Origin: CAZIHO01 sp964538875
GTDB taxonomy: Bacteria > Pseudomonadota > Gammaproteobacteria > Chromatiales > Chromatiaceae
Direction: 5' to 3'
Assembly: GCA_964538875.1 (NCBI GenBank)
Contig: CAZIHO010000010.1
Location: forward strand, 1-49,704
Length of the DNA stretch: 49,704 nt
The translations under genes and the position numbers were made by a program. The notes under the pieces were generated by a model. That model saw only the letters and a list, made by a program, of their open reading frames with translations, did no database searches and had not been told where the DNA came from. This document shows, one piece after another, positions 41,594 to 49,517 of this stretch (the stretch's first letter is position 1; the number at the start of each line of letters is the position of its first letter).

Positions 41594-42031
41594 ATGAAAA
41601 GCGGCCGTCAGCGGCGTCTGGAAATTAAGCAGCACCGCCAAAGCAAAATCGACCGGGCGCGGGCCGCGGTGCTGCGGCAGCAGACGGATAGGCTGCACCA
41701 GGACATGATCAGGGCCCTCGCAGGGGGCGCCGAGCCGGTTGACCGCGCCAAGCTGGGCCGCAACCCCAGCTACTTTGAACCTGGATTTATGGAACGCGGC
41801 TACTACCTAGATCAGCCATTCCGCTGCTAACAGTGCGGCGCCCCCCAAGTCTGGACCGCCGGGCAACAAAAGTGGTGGTATGAGACGGTCCAGGGAGACC
41901 TGTGGAGCATCGCCCGTTTGTGCCGGCCCTGCCGCATCCAGGAACGGGAACGCCGGGCCACGGCGCGCCGGGTGCATTTGGAAGGCCTGGCGCGCAAGGC
42001 GGCGGCGCGGGGGGTGGATGCCCCGTCCTAG
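41594..42031 (+). pseudogene. Zinc-ribbon domain protein interrupted by one in-frame TAA
   Basis: From an ATG with AGGAGG four bases upstream, 78 codons read MKSGRQRRLEIK... GYYLDQPFRC, then TAA (41828-41830), then 66 more sense codons in the same frame before TAG. The continuation QCGAPQVWTAGQQKWWYE...CRPCR...ER is exactly what the zinc-ribbon (zf-trcl-like) family shows after DRPFRC, so the stop sits inside the first CxxC zinc knuckle (C-stop-Q-C). All other family positions seem intact, including four Cys ligands. Possible readings are a recent single-base mutation of a Lys, Glu or Gln codon, an assembly error, or readthrough (the stop is followed by CAG). The role of the family is unknown. 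Confidence 0.85.
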
Positions 42032-42236
42032 TCCCTGGCAGTCCTCGCCACGGACCCGGTAACATTTACTTCCCTCCAGAGCCGGCCCGGCCCCTGACTT
42101 GACCCTTCCCCTGGATCGGTTTCCTTATATCCTTTGTCCTTCCAACCCGCCATGCGGCGCCGGCCGGGTTTTGGCCGATGGGGCGCGGGTCCCATCATTG
42201 GGCGTTCCGAACTTTTATAAATAACGAGATGAGACC

Positions 42237-44462
42237 ATGACCACCCCCAAAATAATCTGGACCAAAATCGATGAAGCTCCGGCGCTGGCCACCTATTCCC
42301 TGTTGCCCATCGTGCAGGCGTTCACCGCCGCCGCCGGGGTCAGCGTCGAAACCCGGGACATTTCCCTGGCTGGCCGCATCCTGGCCAACTTTCCGGAAAA
42401 CCTCCGCGAGGATCAGCGTATCCCGGATGAATTGACCGCCCTCGGTGAACTGGCCAAGCGGCCCGAAGCTAACATCATCAAACTGCCCAACATCAGTGCC
42501 TCCCTTCCCCAGTTGAAGGCCGCCATCAAGGAATTGCAGTCCAAGGGCTTTCCGGTGCCGGATTACCCGGAAGAGCCCCAGACCGACGCGGAACGGGACA
42601 TCAAGACCCGCTATGCCAAGGTGTTGGGCAGCGCCGTCAACCCGGTGCTGCGGGAAGGTAACTCGGACCGGCGCGCTGCCCTGTCCGTGAAGCAATACGC
42701 CAAGAACCACCCCCATCGCATGGGCGCCTGGAGTCCAGATTCCAAAACCCATGTGGCCCATATGAGCGATCGGGACTTTTACGGCACGGAAAAATCCACC
42801 ACGGTGACGGCAACCCAGGTGGGCCGCATCGAGTTTCAGGGCGCCGACGGGACTGTCAAGGTGCTCAAGGATAAGTTGCCCCTCACGGCGGGTGAGGTGC
42901 TGGACGCGGCGGTCATGAGCCGGGCGGCGCTGCGGGACTTCTACGAACGGCAAATGCAGGACGCCAAATCCCAGGGCGTGCTGCTATCCCTGCACCTCAA
43001 GGGCACCATGATGAAGGTGTCGGACCCCATCATGTTCGGTCACGCGGTTTCCGTGTACTTCAAGGACGCCCTGGCCAAGCATGAGGCCATCCTCAAGCAA
43101 CTGGGGGTCAATCTCAACAACGGCTTAGGGGATCTATACGCCAAGATCGCCCAGTTGCCGGAGGACCAGCGGGACGAGATCGAAGAAGATCTGCGCGCTT
43201 GCCACGCCATCCGCCCGGAACTGGCGATGGTCAATTCCGACAAGGGCATTACCAATCTGCACGTGCCCAGCGACGTGATCGTGGACGCCTCCATGCCGGC
43301 CATGATCCGGGATTCAGGCCGCATGTGGGGAGCAGACGGCAAGCCCCGGGAAACCAAGGCCATGATTCCGGACCGCTGCTATGCCGGTGTCTATCAGGCG
43401 GTGATCGAGGACTGCAAGCAACATGGCGCCTTCGACCCCCGCACCATGGGCAGCGTGCCCAACGTGGGACTCATGGCCCAGAAGGCCGAGGAGTACGGCT
43501 CCCACGACAAGACGTTTGAAATCCCGGCGCCGGGCAGCGTGCGGGTGCTGGATGGCGCCGGACAGGTGCTGCTGGAACAGCCGGTGGAGGAGGGGGATAT
43601 TTTCCGGTCCTGCCAAGTGAAGGACGCGCCGATCCAGGATTGGGTCAAGCTGGCGGTTAGCCGCGCCCGCATCACCGGCACGCCGGCGGTGTTTTGGCTG
43701 GACCGGCAGCGGGCTCATGACGCCCAGATCATCCAGAAGGTGGAGCGCTATCTCAAGGACCATGACACCAGCGGGCTGGAAATTCACATCATGGCGCCGG
43801 AAGACGCGGTGCGTTTTTCGCTAGATCGCATCCGCGCCGGCCAGGACACCATCTCGGTCACCGGCAATGTGTTGCGGGACTATCTCACCGACCTGTTCCC
43901 CATCCTGGAGCTGGGTACCAGCGCCAAGATGCTGTCCATCGTGCCCCTGATGGACGGCGGTGGTCTATTTGAGACCGGCGCCGGCGGCTCCGCGCCCAAG
44001 CACGTGCAGCAGTTTGTGCAGGAAGGTTATCTGCGCTGGGATTCCCTGGGGGAATTCCTGGCCCTGGGTGTGTCCCTGGAGCACTTGGCCCAAACCTTCA
44101 ACAACCCCAAGGCGGCGGTGCTAGCGCAAACCCTAGACCAGGCCAACGCCAAGATCCTGGAGTTCGACCGCTCGCCGGCCCGGCAATTGGGCCAGATCGA
44201 CAACCGGGGTAGCCATTTCTACCTGGCCCTCTATTGGGCCCAAGCTCTGGCGGAACAGACCCAGGACCCGGACCTGCAAGCCAGGTTTGCGCCCCTGGCC
44301 AAGACCCTGGCCGATAACGAGGAACGGATCAACGCCGAGTTGATCGCCGCCCAGGGCCAGCCGGTGGACATGGGCGGCTACTATCTGCCGGACTTTGCCA
44401 AGACTTCTGCCGCCATGCGGCCCAGCGCCACCTTCAACGAAGCCTTGGCCAGTCTGGGTTAG
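42237..44462 (+). CDS. icd: Isocitrate dehydrogenase, NADP-dependent, monomeric type
   Basis: A 741-residue enzyme, the size of the monomeric IDH family (about 740), which oxidises isocitrate to 2-oxoglutarate in the TCA cycle with NADP. Typical stretches are KIIWTKIDEAPALATYSLLPI, the substrate-binding LREGNSDRRAALSVKQYAK with the family's Ser-Asp-Arg, SLHLKGTMMKVSDPIMFGH, and NSDKGITNLHVPSDVIVDASMPAMIRDSGRMW. It is unrelated in sequence to the homodimeric Icd of E. coli. The ATG at 42237 has only a weak GATGAG upstream. A very stable hairpin follows the gene. Confidence 0.97.
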   Translation: MTTPKIIWTKIDEAPALATYSLLPIVQAFTAAAGVSVETRDISLAGRILANFPENLREDQRIPDELTALGELAKRPEANIIKLPNISASLPQLKAAIKELQSKGFPVPDYPEEPQTDAERDIKTRYAKVLGSAVNPVLREGNSDRRAALSVKQYAKNHPHRMGAWSPDSKTHVAHMSDRDFYGTEKSTTVTATQVGRIEFQGADGTVKVLKDKLPLTAGEVLDAAVMSRAALRDFYERQMQDAKSQGVLLSLHLKGTMMKVSDPIMFGHAVSVYFKDALAKHEAILKQLGVNLNNGLGDLYAKIAQLPEDQRDEIEEDLRACHAIRPELAMVNSDKGITNLHVPSDVIVDASMPAMIRDSGRMWGADGKPRETKAMIPDRCYAGVYQAVIEDCKQHGAFDPRTMGSVPNVGLMAQKAEEYGSHDKTFEIPAPGSVRVLDGAGQVLLEQPVEEGDIFRSCQVKDAPIQDWVKLAVSRARITGTPAVFWLDRQRAHDAQIIQKVERYLKDHDTSGLEIHIMAPEDAVRFSLDRIRAGQDTISVTGNVLRDYLTDLFPILELGTSAKMLSIVPLMDGGGLFETGAGGSAPKHVQQFVQEGYLRWDSLGEFLALGVSLEHLAQTFNNPKAAVLAQTLDQANAKILEFDRSPARQLGQIDNRGSHFYLALYWAQALAEQTQDPDLQARFAPLAKTLADNEERINAELIAAQGQPVDMGGYYLPDFAKTSAAMRPSATFNEALASLG

Positions 44463-44475
44463 GCCGGTCCAAGGA

Positions 44476-44503
44476 GGGTCCGGCACCTGGATGTGCCGGA
44501 CCC
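44476..44503 (+). terminator. Strong stem-loop terminator after icd
   Basis: A perfect 11-pair stem (GGGTCCGGCAC at 44476-44486 with GTGCCGGACCC at 44493-44503) and a six-base loop begin 13 bases after the icd stop. Only GTTCCCC follows, so the U-tract is poor; the stem itself is the most stable one in the window. Confidence 0.55.
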
Positions 44504-44548
44504 GTTCCCCTAACCGGACCCGCCCGGTCCCTGGGTGTTTACCCCGCC

Positions 44549-46195
44549 GTGTTCGATAGCCTTACCCGCCGTCACCCGCTACCTCTTTTGCTACTGGCCC
44601 TGACCCTGCTGGCGGCAGCGGTCTATCTGCCCCTGCTTGGCCATCTGCCCCTGTATTGGGAAGAGCCCAGGCGTGCCCTGGTGGCCGCCGAAATGCTGGC
44701 CGGGGGCGATTATCTGGTGCCGGTCCACGCCGGCGAGATCTATCTGGGCAAGCCGCCCCTGTTCAACTGGCTGATCCTGGCCGCCAGCCTGCCTGCCGGT
44801 CAGGTGGGTGAAGTCTCCGCCCGCCTGCCTTCGGTGCTGGCGGCCTGGCTGCTGACCCTGTTCCTGGTGGCCAGCAATTTCCGGCGCCTCGGCGCCGAGG
44901 CGTCCCTGTTCTTCGGCGGCGCCCTGCTGCTGGCGCCGGAGGTCCTGCTCAAGGGCCAGTTGGCGGAAATCGACCTAGTGTTCGCCGGCCTGGTGTCCGG
45001 GTCCCTCTGGACCTGGTTCCTGCTGGATCAGCGGGGCTGGCGCGGCCTGTCCCTCTGGGTGCCGCCCCTGCTGCTCACCGCCCTCGGCTTTCTCACCAAG
45101 CGGGAACCGGCCCTGGTGTTTTTCTACCTGGGTGTGGGGAGCTACCTGCTCACCCAAGGCCGCTGGCGGGAACTGTTCAGCCCCGGTCATCTGCTGGCGG
45201 CGCTGCTGGCGGCGCTGCCGGTGGCCGCCTGGCTGACGACCCTGGCCTACCGGGTGGGTTGGGACAGCCTTTGGCACAGCCTGGTGCAAGAAGTGCTGCT
45301 GCGGGGCCAGCGGGACGGCCTGGGCCGCTATCTCACGCACCTGCTGACCTACCCGCTGCAACTGCTGGCGGCGGGGTTGCCCTTTTTCGCGCTGCTGCCG
45401 CCTCTGGTCAGTGGCGCCTGGCGGCGGGCGCTGCTGGAGCGGTACGGCGACGCGGCCCGCTTCGCCGCCCTGGTGGTACTGGTCAATTTGCCCCTCTACT
45501 GGTTCAAGGGGGATTTGGCGGTGCGCTATTTCCTGCCCATGTTCCCCTTCCTGGCCCTGCTAGCCGCCATGAGCTACGCCAACCTGATGGCGGGAAGCCC
45601 GGCCGGCCCCTGGCCCCGCTTTTATGGGGGCCTGGCGCGGCTACTGCTGGGCGCTACGCTGCCGTTGGCGCTGGCTCTGGTCGCCAGCCCCTGGCTAACC
45701 CAACGCTGGTTCGGCGGCGCGCCGGCCTGGCCCTGGCCCTGGAGTCTGGGCCTGGCCCTGATCGCCGCCGGTCTGGCGGGCTGGCTGTGGCAGGGGCGCC
45801 GCCAGCGCCCGCTGACGCTCTTGCTGCCCGCAGCCCTGCTCACGGTATTACTGGCGCGGAGCCTGCATTTCAATCTCTATATTCCGTATAAATCCCAGTC
45901 CCTGGAGCACAAACAAAACGCCCCCGCCATCGCCGCCCAGGTGATGGCCCAAACCACGCCGGAACGGCCCCTCTACGTCAGCCGCTGGATACCGTCTGCC
46001 GTCTGGTTCTACGCACCCCGGGGCCGTCTGGTGCTGACTCCGGACGGTGCTGCCCTCCGGGAAGGGGACCTGCTACTGCGCCACGCCAAGGTCAGCGGAC
46101 TACCGGGCCTGGCGCCTGGCCTGACGCTGCAACCGCTGGCGCCCTATCGCTACGAGGACGATGAATTGATCTTGCAGCGGGTGCGGGGTCCGTGA
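44549..46195 (+). CDS. ArnT/PMT-like membrane glycosyltransferase (GT-C fold)
   Basis: A 548-residue protein with about eleven hydrophobic helices and a soluble C-terminal part from about residue 440. The first extracytoplasmic loop reads YWEEPRRALVAAEML, the counterpart of the family's DEARYAEIAREM, and KPPLFNWL matches the KPPLFYW motif. Such enzymes move a sugar from a polyprenyl phosphate donor to lipid A, glycans or proteins at the periplasmic side. Where most members have Asp-Glu this one has Glu-Glu. It starts with a GTG at 44549 without a strong ribosome-binding site. The acceptor is unknown; L-Ara4N transfer to lipid A is one possibility but no arn genes are nearby. Confidence 0.85.
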   Translation: MFDSLTRRHPLPLLLLALTLLAAAVYLPLLGHLPLYWEEPRRALVAAEMLAGGDYLVPVHAGEIYLGKPPLFNWLILAASLPAGQVGEVSARLPSVLAAWLLTLFLVASNFRRLGAEASLFFGGALLLAPEVLLKGQLAEIDLVFAGLVSGSLWTWFLLDQRGWRGLSLWVPPLLLTALGFLTKREPALVFFYLGVGSYLLTQGRWRELFSPGHLLAALLAALPVAAWLTTLAYRVGWDSLWHSLVQEVLLRGQRDGLGRYLTHLLTYPLQLLAAGLPFFALLPPLVSGAWRRALLERYGDAARFAALVVLVNLPLYWFKGDLAVRYFLPMFPFLALLAAMSYANLMAGSPAGPWPRFYGGLARLLLGATLPLALALVASPWLTQRWFGGAPAWPWPWSLGLALIAAGLAGWLWQGRRQRPLTLLLPAALLTVLLARSLHFNLYIPYKSQSLEHKQNAPAIAAQVMAQTTPERPLYVSRWIPSAVWFYAPRGRLVLTPDGAALREGDLLLRHAKVSGLPGLAPGLTLQPLAPYRYEDDELILQRVRGP

Positions 46196-46239
46196 GTCCG
46201 GCCCACCCCCATTGGATTGGGGCGGCCGGGGCGGGTGGC

Positions 46240-47622
46240 CTAATCCGCCAGCAAGGCTTTATGGAGGGATTTTTCCTGATACATCCGCTGGTCCGCCTGT
46301 TTCATGATTTCCTCCAGGCTGACGCCTTCCGGGGGATAAACCGCGCTGCCGATGGACACGTCCAGGTGCAAGCGCAGGCCCATGAATTTGATGGGTTCCT
46401 TGATCCGCTCCCGCAGCCGCTGGGTCATCCGGTCCACCACTGGGTTGGAGACATCTTCCAATAGGATGACAAACTCGTCCCCGCCCCAACGGGCCACCGT
46501 GTCATTGGGGCGCATCGACCTGCGCAGGCGCTGGGCGATTTCCTGCAAAACGGCGTCGCCGGTCTTGTGTCCAAAGGTGTCGTTGATTTTCTTGAAGCCA
46601 TCCAGGTCGATGAACAGCAGTACACACTGGTGTTGTGGATTGCGCTGTAGCCGCGCCAGGGCCATTTCGTGCCGGTTCTGGAGCAGGCGCCGGTTGGGCA
46701 GGCCGGTTAGGGTATCGAACATGACCAGGGTGGCCAGTTCGGCCCGGTTGCGCAGCAACACAAAAATCAGCCAGGCGATGAGCCCACCCAACGAAATGCT
46801 GGCCACGCGCAGGGCGATGGACATGCGCAGCCGGGGTTCGGCGGGCCGGGCCTTGACCGCAATGGTCCAACACCCCCCGGGGACCTCGATTTTTTGGATG
46901 ACCGACTGGGCATCCTGGAACAGGGCCGGGTCGCCCTGGATGATTTGTCCCTCCAGACCTTCCAGGTGCCCTAGGTCGTCGCTGCGCAGCGCGTAGAAAA
47001 AAGGGGCGGTGTCGGCTTGCGCGAAGATGGCATGCAATAGGGAATCCGGATCGATCACCGAGGACAGCAGGCCCCAATAGGTGTCGTCCACCATCAAGGG
47101 AATCCGGTACACCAGGCCGCGGCCGCCCTGCACCAGGTCGATAGGACCGGCTAGGACCGGCTTGCCGGTGGCGATGGCCATCTGCACCACCGGCCATTGC
47201 TGGGGTTGCTCCCTGTAGCGCAGGCCGATAGCGGCCTCGTTGCCCGCCTTGGGATAGACATAGATCAGCTGGTCACCGATGGCGATGCCGAAGTTGCGGA
47301 CATGCCGGCTGCTGCGGTGCAACACCGCCAGAATGTCGCTGACCTCCGCCTCTTGGATGTTATCCCGGCGTACCACCAGGTAACTGCTCAGGCCGCTATT
47401 GAGATACAACAGGGAGTTGAGTTCCCGCTCGATGCGGCCCCGTAATTCCGACGCATGGGCTAGGGTCTCGCTAGTTAGCCGGGTTTTCGCTTCCCGCTGG
47501 TCGATGGAGACGAACAGTTCGCCCAGCAGGACCAGCAACAGGAAAACGCCTAGGGCCACTACCAACCCAAACCTTGGGCTGGCGATCAGCGGCCGGGATA
47601 GCAAGGCCAACTTCCCTTTCAT
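46240..47622 (-). CDS. CHASE-domain membrane diguanylate cyclase
   Basis: A 460-residue protein: TM1 about 18-38, a periplasmic CHASE sensor domain (about 45-260; RNFGIAIGDQLIYVYP, GKPVLAGPIDLVQGGRGLVYRIPL), TM2 about 270-292, and a C-terminal GGDEF domain. The GGDEF motif is intact and the I-site RPND lies five residues before it, so it should be an active, feedback-inhibited c-di-GMP synthase responding to an extracellular ligand. The start is the ATG at 47622; the frame extends 33 codons further but without signal-anchor character. It lies 260 bases downstream of orn on the same strand, and converges with the glycosyltransferase gene. Confidence 0.92.
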   Translation of the reverse strand: MKGKLALLSRPLIASPRFGLVVALGVFLLLVLLGELFVSIDQREAKTRLTSETLAHASELRGRIERELNSLLYLNSGLSSYLVVRRDNIQEAEVSDILAVLHRSSRHVRNFGIAIGDQLIYVYPKAGNEAAIGLRYREQPQQWPVVQMAIATGKPVLAGPIDLVQGGRGLVYRIPLMVDDTYWGLLSSVIDPDSLLHAIFAQADTAPFFYALRSDDLGHLEGLEGQIIQGDPALFQDAQSVIQKIEVPGGCWTIAVKARPAEPRLRMSIALRVASISLGGLIAWLIFVLLRNRAELATLVMFDTLTGLPNRRLLQNRHEMALARLQRNPQHQCVLLFIDLDGFKKINDTFGHKTGDAVLQEIAQRLRRSMRPNDTVARWGGDEFVILLEDVSNPVVDRMTQRLRERIKEPIKFMGLRLHLDVSIGSAVYPPEGVSLEEIMKQADQRMYQEKSLHKALLAD

Positions 47623-47881
47623 CGTTGTTATGGGCGAATACCAAGGGATGTGGATGCCCGGCTGGACGCCATGGACCGGGCTGGATAGGGCTCTGGCAGG
47701 ACCCGCAGCGCGGCCCGCCACCGGCGGCGGATCGGTGCCATGGCCGCACCAGCCATGGGGCGAGCCTATTTGAAATTCTAGCGGCAGTCCGGGCCAGAAA
47801 TTTAGGCCTGCCAGGTGGTCGCGGACCCAAAGATCCCGGTTTGCCCGCCGCCGGAACCACCCAGACGGCAGGAAGCCGGGG

Positions 47882-48436
47882 CTAGCGGGGGGGCATGATC
47901 AAAAAATGCTCCCGGTAGTATTGGAGTTCTTGAATAGACTCCCGAATATCCGCCAGAGCCTGGTGGCTGGACTGCTTTTCAAAGCCCCGGCCCAGGTCCG
48001 GCCGCCAGCGCCGGAACAGTTCCTTGAGGGTGGAAACATCGAGATTGCGGTAGTGAAAATAGGCTTCCAACTGGGGCATCCAACGGGCCATGAAGCGGCG
48101 GTCCTGGCAGATGGAGTTGCCACATAGGGGGGACTGGTTGGCGGGAACCCATGGCCTCAGGAAGGCCAAGGCTTGCTGTTCCACCATTTCCTCGGTCCAG
48201 GCGGATGCCCGCACCCGGTCGATGAGGCCGGACTGGCCATGGGTGGACTGATTCCAGTCATCCATAGCCGCCAATACCGAGTCGTCTTGATGGACGGCCC
48301 ACACTGGGCTCTCGGCGAGGATGTCCAATTCGCCGTTGGTGACGATGATGGCCAGTTCGATGACCCGGTCCCGGTCAGGATCCAGGCCAGTCATTTCCAT
48401 GTCCAGCCATACGAGGGCACTAGATTCCGGGGTCAT
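47882..48436 (-). CDS. orn: Oligoribonuclease
   Basis: A 184-residue DEDDh 3'-5' exoribonuclease that degrades di- to pentanucleotides, including pGpG from c-di-GMP breakdown. Asp12 and Glu14 in LVWLDMEMTGLD, LCGNSICQDRRFM and the terminal SSHQALADIRESIQEL hold the active-site acids and histidine. Length is standard. The ATG at 48436 has a GGAA upstream. It is divergent from crcB. Confidence 0.97.
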   Translation of the reverse strand: MTPESSALVWLDMEMTGLDPDRDRVIELAIIVTNGELDILAESPVWAVHQDDSVLAAMDDWNQSTHGQSGLIDRVRASAWTEEMVEQQALAFLRPWVPANQSPLCGNSICQDRRFMARWMPQLEAYFHYRNLDVSTLKELFRRWRPDLGRGFEKQSSHQALADIRESIQELQYYREHFLIMPPR

Positions 48437-48470
48437 GGGGGTTCCAAGCTAGAATGGAGGGTGAACGCCA

Positions 48471-48489
48471 GTTCCGCTCGCGGCGGAAC
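48471..48489. repeat. Inverted repeat in the orn-crcB divergent region
   Basis: A perfect seven-base inverted repeat, GTTCCGC-TCGCG-GCGGAAC, lies 35 bases upstream of the orn start and about 85 bases upstream of crcB. It could be an operator or a leader hairpin. A second perfect six-pair hairpin (GGCGGC-GCCGG-GCCGCC, 48533-48549) lies closer to crcB. Neither fits the fluoride riboswitch. Confidence 0.4.
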
Positions 48490-48574
48490 CGGGACGTGGG
48501 ATTCGGACGCCCATCATAGCGGGTTTCCGGGAGGCGGCGCCGGGCCGCCCAGTCTCCGAGGATAGGCAGTCGTT

Positions 48575-48958
48575 ATGTGGAGATCCGTCCTGGCCATCGC
48601 CCTGGGGGCGTCCTGTGGAGCCCTGTTGCGCTGGCAGTTGGGCATCAAGCTGAATGTCCTGTTGCCCGCCATGCCCCTGGGCACCTTGGCCGCCAACTGG
48701 ATCGGTGCCTATGTGATTGGCCTGGCCATCGCCTGGTTCGCCCTGCTGCCGGGCTTGGCGCCGGAATGGCGCCTATTCATCATCACCGGCTTTTGCGGTG
48801 GCCTCACCACCTTTTCCACCTTTTCGGCGGAGGCCTTTGAATTGTTGCAACAGGGCCGGCATGGCTGGGCGTTGGGTCTCATTGTTACCCATGTGTTGGG
48901 GTCCCTGGTCATGACCTACGCCGGCATGCTGACCCTGGCCTGGGCACGGGGCGGGTAA
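48575..48958 (+). CDS. crcB: Fluoride ion channel/exporter CrcB (Fluc)
   Basis: A 127-residue inner-membrane protein with four hydrophobic helices, the single-domain Fluc architecture that works as a dual-topology dimer and expels fluoride. Conserved motifs are present: GALLRW near the N-terminus, GTLAANWIGAYVIG with the pore Asn, and GFCGGLTTFSTFSAE with the Na+/F- site. The ATG at 48575 has AGG-rich sequence upstream. DUF190 follows after 17 bases, a frequent partner. Confidence 0.95.
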   Translation: MWRSVLAIALGASCGALLRWQLGIKLNVLLPAMPLGTLAANWIGAYVIGLAIAWFALLPGLAPEWRLFIITGFCGGLTTFSTFSAEAFELLQQGRHGWALGLIVTHVLGSLVMTYAGMLTLAWARGG

Positions 48959-48975
48959 GACCGGGGGAGGGATCA

Positions 48976-49335
48976 ATGGAAGGCTGTTTGCTGCGCGTCT
49001 ATTTACACGAAAGCCAGCGTTGTCACCGGCGCCTGGCCTGGGAATGGCTACTGGACCAGGCCAATCAGATGGGTATCCGGGGCGGCAGCGCGTTCAAGGC
49101 CATGGGGGGCTTCGGGCACCATCACCACCTCCAGGAGGCTAAGTTTTATGAACTGGCCGGGGATCTGGGCGTGATGGTGGAATTCGTGGTCACCGAGCAG
49201 GAGTTCCAGGCCCTGGTAGCCCTATTGCGCCAAGAGAAGATCCGGGCCTTCCATGCGCGGATTCCGGCCCAGTTTGGGGTGGTGAATCCGGATGTGGACG
49301 AGGCGCGCCCGCCCGGAGAAACGGGGTCGGCCTGA
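48976..49335 (+). CDS. DUF190 (PII-like) protein
   Basis: A 119-residue soluble protein of the DUF190 family, which has a PII-like ferredoxin fold. Typical parts are LRVYLHESQ at the start, the GIRGGSAFKAMGGFG loop and the strand VMVEFVVTEQEF. The family is often encoded beside crcB, as here, and a regulatory role in fluoride resistance is presumed but unproven. A GGGAGGGATC ribosome-binding site precedes the ATG at 48976. A terminator-like hairpin follows. Confidence 0.92.
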   Translation: MEGCLLRVYLHESQRCHRRLAWEWLLDQANQMGIRGGSAFKAMGGFGHHHHLQEAKFYELAGDLGVMVEFVVTEQEFQALVALLRQEKIRAFHARIPAQFGVVNPDVDEARPPGETGSA

Positions 49336-49362
49336 CTAAGCTATAGAAAAGTCCCGTTCCGC

Positions 49363-49391
49363 TGGGTCATGGCGACCCACGCCAGTTTTTT
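49363..49391 (+). terminator. Candidate terminator after crcB-DUF190
   Basis: Six-pair stem TGGGTC (49363-49368) with GACCCA (49374-49379), loop ATGGC, then six bases and a run of six T (49386-49391). The distance from stem to T-run is longer than ideal, so the call is moderate. Confidence 0.45.
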
Positions 49392-49517
49392 CAGGGCCCA
49401 GTTCTCGCCAGTTTGACGCCGGGAGAATTCGAGTTTGCAACCTTCTTGCTCGTGAGATTGGTTTCTGGCCTATCTGAGCGGCCTATCCAGGCGGGTGCGG
49501 GATCTGCTGGTGACGGT

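Noticed and set aside
42095..42236. TTGACC and TTATAT as a sigma-70 promoter for icd
   Set aside because: The spacing is about 20 bases, too long, and no better pair was found before the weak ribosome-binding site.
48437..48574. Fluoride riboswitch upstream of crcB
   Set aside because: The hairpins present do not show the conserved loop and pseudoknot sequence of the crcB RNA motif.
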